Positions 1 to 6,870 of a DNA stretch of 11,519 bases are shown here, piece after piece. This stretch comes from Phycisphaerae bacterium SM23_33. GTDB lineage: Bacteria; Planctomycetota; Phycisphaerae; SM23-33. Made by a program: the position numbers and the translations under genes. Location: positions 1-11,519 of the forward strand of contig LJUF01000063.1 in NCBI GenBank assembly GCA_001303665.1, written 5' to 3'. Under the pieces are notes generated by a model. It saw only the letters and a program-made list of their open reading frames with translations, was not told the origin of the DNA and did no database searches. Within the stretch, counting starts at the first letter, position 1. The number at the start of each line of letters is the position of its first letter.

Positions 1-102
1 AAACGAGCAGCAGAAGGGCGTGGATTGGCGATTCACCACCGCCGACGCCCGAATCAAGTTGAAGCGCCTGTACCCACAAATTCAATTGTGAAGGACTACT
101 AG
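1..102 (+). mobile_element. Right end of an IS630-type insertion sequence (left part outside window)
   Basis: The transposase stop at 89-91 is followed by AGGACTACTAG, ending at about 102. IS630-group elements usually end a few bases after the transposase stop with a short terminal repeat and insert at TA or CTAG. The CTAG at 99-102 is therefore the likely boundary. Without the left terminal repeat in view the boundary and target duplication are inferred, not demonstrated. Confidence 0.5.
2..91 (+). CDS. IS630-family transposase, C-terminal fragment (partial, 5' end outside window)
   Basis: An open frame enters from the left edge and ends at TGA 89-91, giving 29 residues. Its end, with the pattern VDWRFTT-ADARIKLKRLYP, matches the conserved C-terminal tail I know from a group of IS630-superfamily DDE transposases, where the last residues follow the catalytic core as W-x-F-T-T-x-D-A-R-x-K-L-x-R-L-Y-P. 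The DDE catalytic residues lie outside the window, so activity cannot be judged. The call rests on this short tail alone. The gene ends 11 nt before a CTAG that probably marks the element's right end, the spacing expected for this family. Confidence 0.7.
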   Translation, partial: NEQQKGVDWRFTTADARIKLKRLYPQIQL

Positions 103-188
103 GGCTGCTGATCAACTTCAACGTGCCCCGGCTTATGGATGGCGTTCGCCGATTCGTGCTGTGATCTGAATCTGTTTTGCGACTGTAC

Positions 189-215
189 TCTCCGTGGCCT
201 CTGTGTCCTCTGTGG
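189..215. repeat. Three tandem 9-nt units (CCACAGAGG type on the minus strand)
   Basis: Three consecutive 9-nt units are visible on the plus strand: TCTCCGTGG (189-197), CCTCTGTGT (198-206) and CCTCTGTGG (207-215). Read on the minus strand they are CCACAGAGG, ACACAGAGG, CCACGGAGA. Similar ACCACAGAGG-ACACAGAGG strings recur as interspersed repeats in planctomycete and other environmental bacterial genomes; that statement is from memory. The block ends 16 nt before the GNAT start codon and lies in its leader, downstream of the IS end. Its function is unknown. Confidence 0.7.
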
Positions 216-231
216 TTGACGGGGGGCTGTC

Positions 232-717
232 ATGACCGAGGAGACTTGGACAATCCGACCGGCGCGGGCGGAGGACGCCGGGACCCTCGGCAGGCTCGTA
301 GGCATGCTGGCCGAGCAGATGCGGGCTTATGACGGCCCGCCCGGGGCGGCGCCGGACAGGTGGGCCAGCTACTGGCGGGACCGCTTCGTCCGCGAAGCGG
401 GTCAGGGAAACAGGATTGTGCTGGTGGCCGAGGCAGCCGGCGGGACGATCGTCGGCTTTGTGGAGGCCCTGGTGGAGGAGCTGAGCGACATGTACGAGGC
501 GGACCGCGTCGGCAGCATCTGCAACATGTGGGTGGAGCCGTCCCACCGCCGCCGCCAACTCGGGCAAACGCTCGTGGAGCGGGTGTTGGAATGCCTGCGA
601 GCCAAGGGCTGCATCGACGTGACCTTGCAGGTGGCTCTGGAGAACGATCCAGCCGTTCAGTTCTATCGCAAGCTGGGCCTGCGCCCCGTGGCGTATCGCA
701 TGCACAAACGGCTGTAG
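232..717 (+). CDS. GNAT-family N-acetyltransferase
   Basis: This 161-residue protein is the usual size for a single GNAT domain, which transfers an acetyl group from acetyl-CoA to an amine or protein N-terminus. Visible elements in order are the N-terminal strand TWTIRPARAEDA (residues 5-16), the central strand IVLVAEAAGGTIVGFVEA (62-79), the motif-A strand and pyrophosphate loop NMWVEPSHRRRQLGQTL (98-114), and motif B with ENDPAVQFYRKLGL (137-150). The acetyl-CoA loop R-x-x-G-x-A/G reads RQLGQT, so the final small residue is Thr113. The ATG at 232 is preceded by a G-run (221-226). The substrate cannot be inferred: no operon partner is present, and the downstream gene is convergent. Confidence 0.88.
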   Translation: MTEETWTIRPARAEDAGTLGRLVGMLAEQMRAYDGPPGAAPDRWASYWRDRFVREAGQGNRIVLVAEAAGGTIVGFVEALVEELSDMYEADRVGSICNMWVEPSHRRRQLGQTLVERVLECLRAKGCIDVTLQVALENDPAVQFYRKLGLRPVAYRMHKRL

Positions 718-751
718 GTCCAGCACTCGAGGCAAGCGGCCGAAGGCGGCT

Positions 752-788
752 GTGGCCGTCCCCGCTGCTGGCGCCCGGTTTCGGCCAC
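752..788. terminator. Candidate bidirectional hairpin between convergent genes
   Basis: GTGGCCG (752-758) pairs perfectly with CGGCCAC (782-788) around a 23-nt loop, between the ends of the GNAT gene and the M56 gene, which run towards each other. There is no T-tract on either side, so a classical intrinsic terminator is not supported. The position is the main argument. Confidence 0.28.
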
Positions 789-796
789 GGCGATTC

Positions 797-2560
797 TCAT
801 TCACTGCGGCCGCGCGTGTTACCTGCCCTGCTTGGCGGCGGCTCACCCAGAAGCTGCCCGAGCTCCTTCAACTCCTTCTGGGCCGACTTCGGCTTCTGGG
901 CGGCGGCCTCCAACAGGATTTCCGCTTCGTTCATCTCCTCCTCGGTGGCCGCGTTTTTCTTACGGGCTTCGTGGACACGGATGAGTCGAAGCTTCGCCAG
1001 CTCAAGCTGTGCCTGGAAGTCGATGACGCGCCGCTCCGCCTCGCCGATCAGGACCCGAAGCTGTGGGTCCGTGGCCCCGGGCACGGGCTTGGCTTCCCTC
1101 GCCGGCGTCTTCCCGGACGCCGGCGCGCGGCGATCTGCGGGGCGGTCGAGTTCTTCGGCCAGCCCCGCGACGAGCGCCAGATCCTCCGGCTTGCCCGCCG
1201 CCACGATCGAGTTCGTGCGTTGGTCCGCCGTGACGCTCACGTCGCGGCGCATGGACACCAGGAGTCCTGCCAGCACCTGGACGAATTCGCGGGCGTTGGC
1301 GTGCTGGAGTGCGAATACTTTGGTTTCCAGGACCGGAGCCGGGGTGTCGAGCTGCACGAGCAGCGCTTCGATCCGCTCCAGATCGGTCCGGGCGCCGCGG
1401 ACGACGACCGTGTTGTTCCGCTCGTCGGCCACCATCGAGAGAGGCTCGGGCGCTGAGCGGTACAACTCCGCCAACTTGGCCAGGACGTCCTGTGCACGGG
1501 CATGCTTCAGCGCGAACACTTTGAGCACTTGGGGCGATGGGGCGGTGGCCGGTTCTCCTGCCCGGGCAGAGGAGGTGATCGTCAAGACTCCCTCGCGGTC
1601 GCTTTGGACCATGAAGACCGTCCTGTCCGGGTCCGATCTGCTGAATGTGATCTCCCGCGCCTTCATCTCCTTGCCGTCAGGGGTTTCGATCACAATCCCG
1701 CCGTCCTTGACGCGAATCCGAAGCGAAACATCTTTCCTCGCCCGCCTGCTGCTGTCGGGCCGGGGGCCGGCGGGAACGGCTGCTGCGGCCGGTGGGGCGC
1801 CGGCCTGGGCACCTGCCGGCCGGCCGGACTCGTCCCCTTCGGCGCCGACGACGCCTACGAGCGGCACGGAGATGACCGCGGCGACCAGCAGGCAGGTCCC
1901 TGCCAGCACCCCCAGCTGCGACCTCAGCGGGCTTCGCGGAGTGTGCGGGATTCTCTCATCGAGCATCATCTTGATTCTCCTTGTCAAATGGCAGGCCATT
2001 CCGGACAGGATCGGCGCGGACGCGGCCGGCCTGCTCTCGGCCAGGCCGGCGAGGGTCTGCGCCAGGCTCGTTGCCGCAGTGCCGGTGGACAGGACGTGAT
2101 CGTCGGCCGTCAGCTCGCTCTCGATCCGTCCCCGGCGGTGCAGCCACCAGGTCAGCGGGCACCACCAGGCCGCGGCCAGCACGGTCTGGGAGATGAGGTT
2201 CCACATCGGGCCCCGGCCGTGAAGGTGGGCCAGCTCGTGGGTCAGGACGGCGCGGAGGCTCGGCCCCAGCGGCTGGGGACACCGCTGCGGCAGGAGGAGG
2301 GCGGGGCGGATGATCCCGGCCGCGGCGGGGTGCTGAAGCCGCCCGCACGTGAACACCCGCACCGGCCGACGCATCCCGATCCGCCGGGCTAGGCGGCTGG
2401 TCAGCGATTGCCATGCCGGCGCGGCCGGCTGCCACGTCCGCCGCCACGTGGCCAGGCGCACTTGGCGCACGGCCAGGGCCAACAGCATGACGAGCGAGAC
2501 CGCCCCTGCCAGATGCGACGCATATCGCCAGGGATCGCCGCCTTCCCGCCAGTTGATCAA
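797..2560 (-). CDS. M56 (BlaR1-like) membrane zinc metallopeptidase with two secretin-N-like repeats
   Basis: This 587-residue protein starts at TTG 2560, which overlaps the stop of the preceding ORF (TTGA). Domain order: a membrane helix (about 13-31); a cytosolic M56 protease domain with zinc motif HELAH (108-112) and probable third ligand in ESELTADD (Glu149); a second membrane helix (about 216-238); a Pro/Ala linker; a beta-rich segment (277-330); and two tandem repeats (about 345-407 and 411-474). Each repeat has the pattern VFAL-x-HA-x-A…VxAD-x-R-x-N…, which resembles the secretin N domain. A charged coiled coil follows (about 498-575). BlaR1 and MecR1 use this protease to inactivate a BlaI repressor after an external signal. 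No penicillin-binding domain is present, so the signal is probably not a beta-lactam. The region upstream of TTG 2560 in the same frame reads as sensible protein for 46 codons, so the true N-terminus may lie in the neighbouring ORF (see findings). Confidence 0.85.
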   Translation of the reverse strand: MINWREGGDPWRYASHLAGAVSLVMLLALAVRQVRLATWRRTWQPAAPAWQSLTSRLARRIGMRRPVRVFTCGRLQHPAAAGIIRPALLLPQRCPQPLGPSLRAVLTHELAHLHGRGPMWNLISQTVLAAAWWCPLTWWLHRRGRIESELTADDHVLSTGTAATSLAQTLAGLAESRPAASAPILSGMACHLTRRIKMMLDERIPHTPRSPLRSQLGVLAGTCLLVAAVISVPLVGVVGAEGDESGRPAGAQAGAPPAAAAVPAGPRPDSSRRARKDVSLRIRVKDGGIVIETPDGKEMKAREITFSRSDPDRTVFMVQSDREGVLTITSSARAGEPATAPSPQVLKVFALKHARAQDVLAKLAELYRSAPEPLSMVADERNNTVVVRGARTDLERIEALLVQLDTPAPVLETKVFALQHANAREFVQVLAGLLVSMRRDVSVTADQRTNSIVAAGKPEDLALVAGLAEELDRPADRRAPASGKTPAREAKPVPGATDPQLRVLIGEAERRVIDFQAQLELAKLRLIRVHEARKKNAATEEEMNEAEILLEAAAQKPKSAQKELKELGQLLGEPPPSRAGNTRGRSE

Positions 2561-3012
2561 TTGGGTTGCGGCGATGGCGTGCCCGGGGTCCAGTTGCCCC
2601 GGGGCGGGGGCATCCGAGTTGGCCCGGGGGGCCGCCGGCCCTTCCGCCGGGACGGTAATTCCAGGCGCCTGCGTTCGGCCGGCCGCGAATCGGCCGGGTC
2701 AGGAGCATTGCCCGGCGCGGGCGGCAACGGGCAGGCCGCCTCCTCGCCTCTGGACGTGAGCAAGTGCCGCGGAGCGGGGGCCGCGCCCTCCGCCCCGGCA
2801 CGGACGCGGCGCAGCCATAGGCCGCTGCCGGGCCGACCGGCGTGCAACAGACCGGCGCCGAGCATGACGATCACCACGCCGGCAAGGCCCAGCCGGCAAA
2901 GCTGCCGGCGCAGCGCCGCTGCCTGTCGCCGCAGGACCCACATCCCCGCCGCCACGACCGTCAGCCACAGCCACACCGCCCACATGACGTTCAGCAGCAG
3001 CTCCACCCTCAT
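2557..3012 (-). CDS. Two-helix membrane ORF, probable detached N-terminus of the M56 peptidase
   Basis: The ORF is 151 residues from the ATG at 3010-3012, which overlaps the BlaI stop codon as ATGA. Residues 5-26 (LLLNVMWAVWLWLTVVAAGM) and 40-57 (LGLAGVVIVMLGAGLLHA) are membrane helices, as at the start of BlaR1/M56 proteins. After about residue 105 the sequence becomes Arg/Pro-rich and looks out of frame, while the frame of the downstream M56 ORF looks protein-like over the same bases. The most economical reading is one M56 gene (797-3012) broken by a one-base frame change between about 2698 and 2560. A separately made, translationally coupled small membrane protein is the alternative. A longer upstream start at 3099 is rejected because it would overlap BlaI. 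Confidence 0.6.
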   Translation of the reverse strand: MRVELLLNVMWAVWLWLTVVAAGMWVLRRQAAALRRQLCRLGLAGVVIVMLGAGLLHAGRPGSGLWLRRVRAGAEGAAPAPRHLLTSRGEEAACPLPPAPGNAPDPADSRPAERRRLELPSRRKGRRPPGPTRMPPPRGNWTPGTPSPQPN

Positions 3013-3386
3013 GACGTGTTCTCCTGCCTGCCTCGGATCATTCGGCGGATCCTGGCCAGCTCGGCCCGGCTGATGCGGTCGGCCCCGAGCAGGTGGCACA
3101 GCAGCTTCTCGCGGCTGCCGTCGAACAGGTCATCCACCAGTCGGTGCACGCTGCTGGCGGCGTAATCGGCCCGGCTGACGAGGGGTTCGTACAGGTAGGC
3201 CTTGCCGGCCCGCTCGTGGCGGACCATACCGCGCCGCTCCAGCGCCCGCATCGTGGTCAGCACGGTGGTGTAAGCGATCTTTCGCGAGCCCGCCAAGACC
3301 TCGTGCGCCTCGGCCACCGTTGCCCGCCCCAGCCGCCACACGATCTCCATCACCTGTAATTGCAGTTGTCCCAGTGGCTCTGACAT
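3009..3386 (-). CDS. BlaI/MecI/CopY-family transcriptional repressor
   Basis: The protein has 125 residues, the normal length for the family. The winged helix-turn-helix spans about residues 5-70, with the recognition-helix stretch AYTTVLTTMRALERRGMV (38-55) and the wing KAYLYEPLVSR (62-72). The C-terminal helices (about 75-120) correspond to the dimerisation domain. These repressors bind palindromic operators as dimers and are released when the partner M56 peptidase is activated. Here the gene leads a three-ORF unit with the membrane ORFs, coupled by an ATGA overlap, and a matching dyad lies upstream at 3416-3441. Self-repression is therefore likely. A GGGAG lies about 10 nt before the ATG. 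What signal is sensed, and whether other operons are controlled, is not visible here. Confidence 0.93.
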   Translation of the reverse strand: MSEPLGQLQLQVMEIVWRLGRATVAEAHEVLAGSRKIAYTTVLTTMRALERRGMVRHERAGKAYLYEPLVSRADYAASSVHRLVDDLFDGSREKLLCHLLGADRISRAELARIRRMIRGRQENTS

Positions 3387-3415
3387 GGGCTTGAACTCCC
3401 TGCCTTCCCCTTTTA

Positions 3416-3441
3416 CTATGGTCTACGTATGTAGGCTATAG
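3416..3441. promoter_or_regulatory. BlaI-type operator dyad
   Basis: The left arm CTATGGTCTAC (3416-3426) and the right arm GTAGGCTATAG (3431-3441) are separated by GTAT. The arms match as an inverted repeat at 9 of 11 positions. The core CTAC-4 nt-GTAG resembles the known BlaI/MecI operator core TACTACATATGTAGTA. The dyad covers the -10 hexamer of the blaI-type promoter, the expected place for a repressor. Confidence 0.75.
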
Positions 3442-3463
3442 CAGGTCGGCCGCGGCCCGGCAA
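3435..3463 (-). promoter_or_regulatory. Promoter of the blaI-M56 operon
   Basis: On the minus strand the -35 box TTGCCG (3458-3463) is 17 nt from the -10 box TATAGC (3435-3440). Each matches the sigma-70 consensus at 4 of 6 positions. The -10 lies within the operator dyad, which supports autoregulation. The transcript would begin around 3428, about 40 nt ahead of the start codon. Confidence 0.55.
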
Positions 3464-3551
3464 GCTCTTTTTCCGCATTTCTGAAAAAGTTTTGCCGCCG
3501 CGGTCTGGCCGCCCGGGCCGAATGGATCGCGACCATTTCTGAGCGCAGACG

Positions 3552-3580
3552 ATGACACGGCGCGGCTTAGGTGGTATTGT
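3552..3580 (+). promoter_or_regulatory. Promoter of purQ (extended -10)
   Basis: ATGACA (3552-3557, 5 of 6 to TTGACA) is 17 nt from TATTGT (3575-3580, 4 of 6 to TATAAT), which is preceded by TGG as in an extended -10. It is 84 nt upstream of the purQ start. The operator dyad ends about 110 nt upstream of this -35, so direct repression of purQ by BlaI is not evident. Confidence 0.55.
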
Positions 3581-3664
3581 GCCTGGAACGAGCGGACCGC
3601 CGGCCCTGGCGACCCGGTCGTTGTCTATGTTCGGCGCGGTCTCTGTGGCCAGAGAAGGAACACC

Positions 3665-4417
3665 ATGGCAAACCCAAGGGCGATCGTCTTGCGGGCGGCG
3701 GGGACGAATTGCGACAAGGAATCGGAGTATGCCCTGGCCCTGGCCGGCTTCCAGGCCGAGCGCGTGCACGTCTTCCGCGTGATGGAAGACCCCGCCCTGC
3801 TGGATAAGTATCAGCTTCTGATGGTGCCGGGTGGCTTCAGCTACGGCGATGACGTGGCGGCGGGGAAGATCCTGGCCAACCAGATCATCCACCGCCTGTC
3901 CGGGCCGCTGAATGAGTTCGTCGCCGGCGGCAAGCTCATCCTGGGCGTCTGCAACGGCTTCCAGGTGCTGCTCAAGAGCGGGCTGCTGCCCTGGGGCCGG
4001 GCCGACGCCGGCACCGCCAACCGCGACGCCACGCTGGCCTGGAACGACTGCGGCACCTTCGTGGACCGCTGGGTGCGACTCCGCGCCGACAGCGACAAGT
4101 GCGTCTTCCTGGAAAAGGGCGAATCGCTGGAGCTGCCCATCGCCCACGGGGAGGGCAAGTTCGTCCCCCGCGACGACGCGGTGCTGGAGCGGATCCGCGG
4201 CGCCGGCCAGGTCGTCGTCCGCTATCACGGCGACAACCCCAACGGCAGCGTGGACGACGTCGCCGGCATCTGCGACCCGACCGGGCGCGTGTTCGGCCTG
4301 ATGCCGCACCCCGAACGCTTCGTGGACGTCACCCAGCATCCCACCTGGACCCGCGGCGGCGTGGACCGACCCCACGGGCTGCTGCTGTTCAAGCGCGCGT
4401 TCGAGTATTTCAATTGA
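3665..4417 (+). CDS. purQ: Phosphoribosylformylglycinamidine synthase, glutaminase subunit
   Basis: The protein has 250 residues and is a class I glutamine amidotransferase. It hydrolyses glutamine to ammonia, which is used with PurL (and PurS) to convert formylglycinamide ribonucleotide to formylglycinamidine ribonucleotide in purine synthesis. The catalytic triad is visible: nucleophile Cys96 in LGVCNGFQ, and His215 and Glu217 in MPHPER. The N-terminal strand with PRAIVLRAAGTNCDKE (4-19) and the PGGFSYGDD loop (55-63) are typical of PurQ. AGAAGGA at about 3652-3658 is a good ribosome-binding site for the ATG at 3665. No purL or purS is in the window. It stands close upstream of the MBL-fold gene (69 nt gap), possibly in one transcript. 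Confidence 0.95.
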   Translation: MANPRAIVLRAAGTNCDKESEYALALAGFQAERVHVFRVMEDPALLDKYQLLMVPGGFSYGDDVAAGKILANQIIHRLSGPLNEFVAGGKLILGVCNGFQVLLKSGLLPWGRADAGTANRDATLAWNDCGTFVDRWVRLRADSDKCVFLEKGESLELPIAHGEGKFVPRDDAVLERIRGAGQVVVRYHGDNPNGSVDDVAGICDPTGRVFGLMPHPERFVDVTQHPTWTRGGVDRPHGLLLFKRAFEYFN

Positions 4418-4486
4418 GGCCGCCGGGCCGCTGCAACGCAGCTTCGGATATCTTGCCCCGGCCCCGCCGGCCGCGGGCTGCATGCG

Positions 4487-5272
4487 ATGGACCCCAACCC
4501 GATCGAACTGATCTTCCTCGGCACCGGCACCAGCCACGGGGTGCCGATGATCGGCTGCCACTGCCCGGTCTGCCGCAGCGACGACCCGCGCGACCGCCGC
4601 AACCGGGCCTCGGCCGCGGTGCGGGCGGCCGACGGCTGGGTCATCCTCATCGACGCCCCGCCGGAGCTTCGCCTAGCCGCCGTGGCCTGCGGGCTGGAAC
4701 GGGTGGACGCCATCTGCTTCACCCACGCCCACGCCGACCACATCATGGGGCTGGACGACGTCCGCCGCTTCAACGACATCTCCGGGGCCACCATTGACTG
4801 CTACTCCGACGCCGGGACCCGCCGGCGGCTGCGCGAGGTGTTCGGCTACGCGGAGGTCAGCTACGAGGCCGCGCCCACCTACCGACCCTCGCTGCGATTC
4901 GGGCTCATCGACTCGCCCAGGGCCATCTGCGGGCTGGAGGTCATCCCCGTGCCGCTGCTGCACGGAAACCAGCCGGTGCTCGGGTTCCGCATCGGGAACA
5001 TGGCGTACTGCACGGACTGCTCGGAGATTCCCCCGGCCTCCTGGGACTTGCTGCGAGGCCTGGAGCTTCTTGTGCTCGACGCCCTCCGCCATACGCCTCA
5101 TCCGACGCACTTCAACCTCGCCGGTGCCCTGGAGGTCGTCGGCCGGCTTCGACCCGGGCGGACCCTGCTGACGCACATCACCCACGAACTGGGCCACCGG
5201 GCCACCAGCGAATCCCTGCCCGAGAACGTGGCCCTTGCCTTCGACGGCCTCCGGCTGGCCGTGGGGCCCTGA
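4487..5272 (+). CDS. MBL-fold metallohydrolase, PhnP-like
   Basis: The protein has 261 residues. The metallo-beta-lactamase motif THAHADH (79-85, ligands His80, His82, Asp84, His85) is followed by His159 (LLHGN), Asp177 (CTDCSE) and a C-terminal THITHE (229-234), giving a plausible two-metal site. The N-terminal GCHCPVC (23-29: Cys24, Cys26, Cys29) is the extra zinc-cluster signature of the PhnP subgroup. PhnP itself cleaves phosphoribosyl 1,2-cyclic phosphate, but many relatives lie outside phosphonate operons and their substrates are unknown. No phn genes are nearby, so the substrate here is undetermined. The ATG at 4487 is preceded by only a weak purine-rich site, and an out-of-frame ATG lies at 4481. 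Confidence 0.82.
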   Translation: MDPNPIELIFLGTGTSHGVPMIGCHCPVCRSDDPRDRRNRASAAVRAADGWVILIDAPPELRLAAVACGLERVDAICFTHAHADHIMGLDDVRRFNDISGATIDCYSDAGTRRRLREVFGYAEVSYEAAPTYRPSLRFGLIDSPRAICGLEVIPVPLLHGNQPVLGFRIGNMAYCTDCSEIPPASWDLLRGLELLVLDALRHTPHPTHFNLAGALEVVGRLRPGRTLLTHITHELGHRATSESLPENVALAFDGLRLAVGP

Positions 5273-5307
5273 AGCCCCGCCGCCGGGACGATTCCGCGCG
5301 GAAGTTA

Positions 5308-5335
5308 TTGCCTTCAGCGGGCGGCTCGGTACACT
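5308..5335 (+). promoter_or_regulatory. Candidate promoter of the GH4-SGNH pair
   Basis: TTGCCT (5308-5313) is 16 nt from TACACT (5330-5335), each matching consensus at 4 of 6. It would give a leader of about 38 nt before the GH4 start. The match is moderate and the background is GC-rich. Confidence 0.38.
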
Positions 5336-5379
5336 GCCAAGTTCGACGGCGGCCCCGGCCGCACGAAAGGAGAGGCTTC

Positions 5380-6816
5380 ATGCCCAAGATCACGATCATC
5401 GGCGGCGGGGCGTACGTGTTCCCGCTGGTCATGGCCCGCGACGTCCTGGCCCACGAGGCCCTGGCCGGCTCGACCATCTGCCTGTACGACATTGACGGGC
5501 GGCGGAACAACATCAACGCCGCCGGCCTGCGGCGGATGGTGCGGATGCTGAAGCGGCCGGCCCGCATCCAGGCCACCACCGACCGCCGGCAGGCCCTGGC
5601 CGGGGCCGACTTCTGCATCTGCACCTTCCAGGTCGGCTGCGTCGAGGCCTACGGCCACGACGTGAACATCCCGCGGAAGTACGGCATCGACCAGTGCGTC
5701 GGCGACAGCTTCGGCCCGGGGGGCATCTTCCGTGGCTTGCGCTCCATCCACGCGCTGAAGCCCATCGCCGCCGACATGCACCGGCTGTGCCCGCAGGCGC
5801 TGTTCATCCAGTACGCCAACCCCATGGCCATGAACTCCTGGGCGATGGCGCGGCTGGGGGTCGGCAACATCGGCCTGTGCCACTCCGTCCAGGGTACCAG
5901 CCGCATGCTCGCCCGCGAGATGCACCTGCCCTACGAGAAATGCAGCTTCATCTCCGCCGGCATCAATCACCAGGCCTGGTTCATCGACTTCCGCTGCGAC
6001 GGCGTGGACGTCATGCCCCTGCTGCGGAAGGTGATGATGGAGAAGCACCTCTCCGGCCGGGACCGCGGCGAAGGAAGCGACGAGCTGCACGCCGGCGGCT
6101 CTGAGCGGGTCCGCACCGAGATCATGCGGCTGACGGGGTACTTCCAGACCGAGAGCTCGGCCCACGCCAGCGAGTACCTGCCCTGGTTCCGCAAGACGCC
6201 CGAGATGGTGCTGGACTACCAGCCCAACCGCTGGGATTACTATCAGATCTGCTCCGCCCACGCCGATCAGACCCGGCGGGTGAAGGATTTCCTCCAAGCC
6301 GTCCGCAAGCAGGGGCTGGCGCCCAGCCAGGAATACGGCGCGGGCATCGTGGACTCGATGGTCACGGGCACGATCCGACTGGTGCACGGGTCGGTGCCGA
6401 ATAGCGGCATCATCACCAACCTGCCGCGGGACTGCTCGGTGGAGGTGCCGGTGTTCGTGGACCGGCAGGGCCTGCGGCCGCAGGTGATCGGCGAGCTGCC
6501 GCCGGCCTGTGCGGCAATCAACCGGCTGAGCATCAACCAGGTGCAGTTGGCCGTGGAGGCGGCCCTGACCGGCGACCGCGACATGCTCTACGCCGCCGTG
6601 GCCATGGACCCGCTCACCGGCGCGCTGCTCACGTTGCCGCAGATCCGCAGGATGGTGGACGAGATGATCGCCGCCGAGCGGCAATGGCTGCCGCGATTCA
6701 CCTCGAAAACATTGGTCACCGCCGCGGCCGAAGACATCGCGCGGAAATTGATGAGGCCTGTCGCCGCCCCGAAGCGAAAGGCCAAGACGCGATCCCGCCG
6801 GAAACGTCCAGGATAA
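5380..6816 (+). CDS. Glycoside hydrolase family 4 enzyme (alpha-galactosidase/glucuronidase type)
   Basis: From ATG 5380, with AAAGGAGAG just upstream (about 5366-5374), the protein has 478 residues, close to the usual GH4 length of about 430-480. GH4 enzymes use NAD+ and a divalent metal, usually Mn2+, to oxidise the sugar at C3, eliminate the aglycone and re-add water. Visible features are the N-terminal Rossmann motif TIIGGGAYVFP (5-15), QYANPMAMNSW (144-154), the metal-ligand segment GLCHSVQGT (165-173, Cys167) and SAGINHQAW (192-200, His197). This combination is that of the MelA-like branch, acting on alpha-galactosides or alpha-glucuronides; the exact sugar cannot be told. A longer frame starting at 5308 is rejected for lack of a ribosome-binding site and an unlike N-terminus. 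It has no signal peptide, so it is cytosolic, and it precedes an exported hydrolase by 54 nt. Confidence 0.88.
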   Translation: MPKITIIGGGAYVFPLVMARDVLAHEALAGSTICLYDIDGRRNNINAAGLRRMVRMLKRPARIQATTDRRQALAGADFCICTFQVGCVEAYGHDVNIPRKYGIDQCVGDSFGPGGIFRGLRSIHALKPIAADMHRLCPQALFIQYANPMAMNSWAMARLGVGNIGLCHSVQGTSRMLAREMHLPYEKCSFISAGINHQAWFIDFRCDGVDVMPLLRKVMMEKHLSGRDRGEGSDELHAGGSERVRTEIMRLTGYFQTESSAHASEYLPWFRKTPEMVLDYQPNRWDYYQICSAHADQTRRVKDFLQAVRKQGLAPSQEYGAGIVDSMVTGTIRLVHGSVPNSGIITNLPRDCSVEVPVFVDRQGLRPQVIGELPPACAAINRLSINQVQLAVEAALTGDRDMLYAAVAMDPLTGALLTLPQIRRMVDEMIAAERQWLPRFTSKTLVTAAAEDIARKLMRPVAAPKRKAKTRSRRKRPG

Positions 6817-6870
6817 CGTCCTCCAACAGCCGCCGGTGAACCGAAGACAGAAATGGGAAAGGGCAAACCT

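Noticed and set aside
360..2099. A 579-residue plus-strand frame across the GNAT end and the M56 gene
   Set aside because: It is antisense to the M56 gene, its composition is Arg/Ser/Pro-rich, and it shows no domain. High GC makes stop-free shadow frames common here.
1956..2801. A 281-residue minus-strand frame over the M56 gene
   Set aside because: It is Arg/Pro/Gly-rich, has no motif, and overlaps the M56 protease domain in the wrong frame.
5314..6684. A 456-residue minus-strand frame over the GH4 gene
   Set aside because: The GH4 frame has clear catalytic motifs. The reverse frame is Val/Gly/His-rich shadow sequence.
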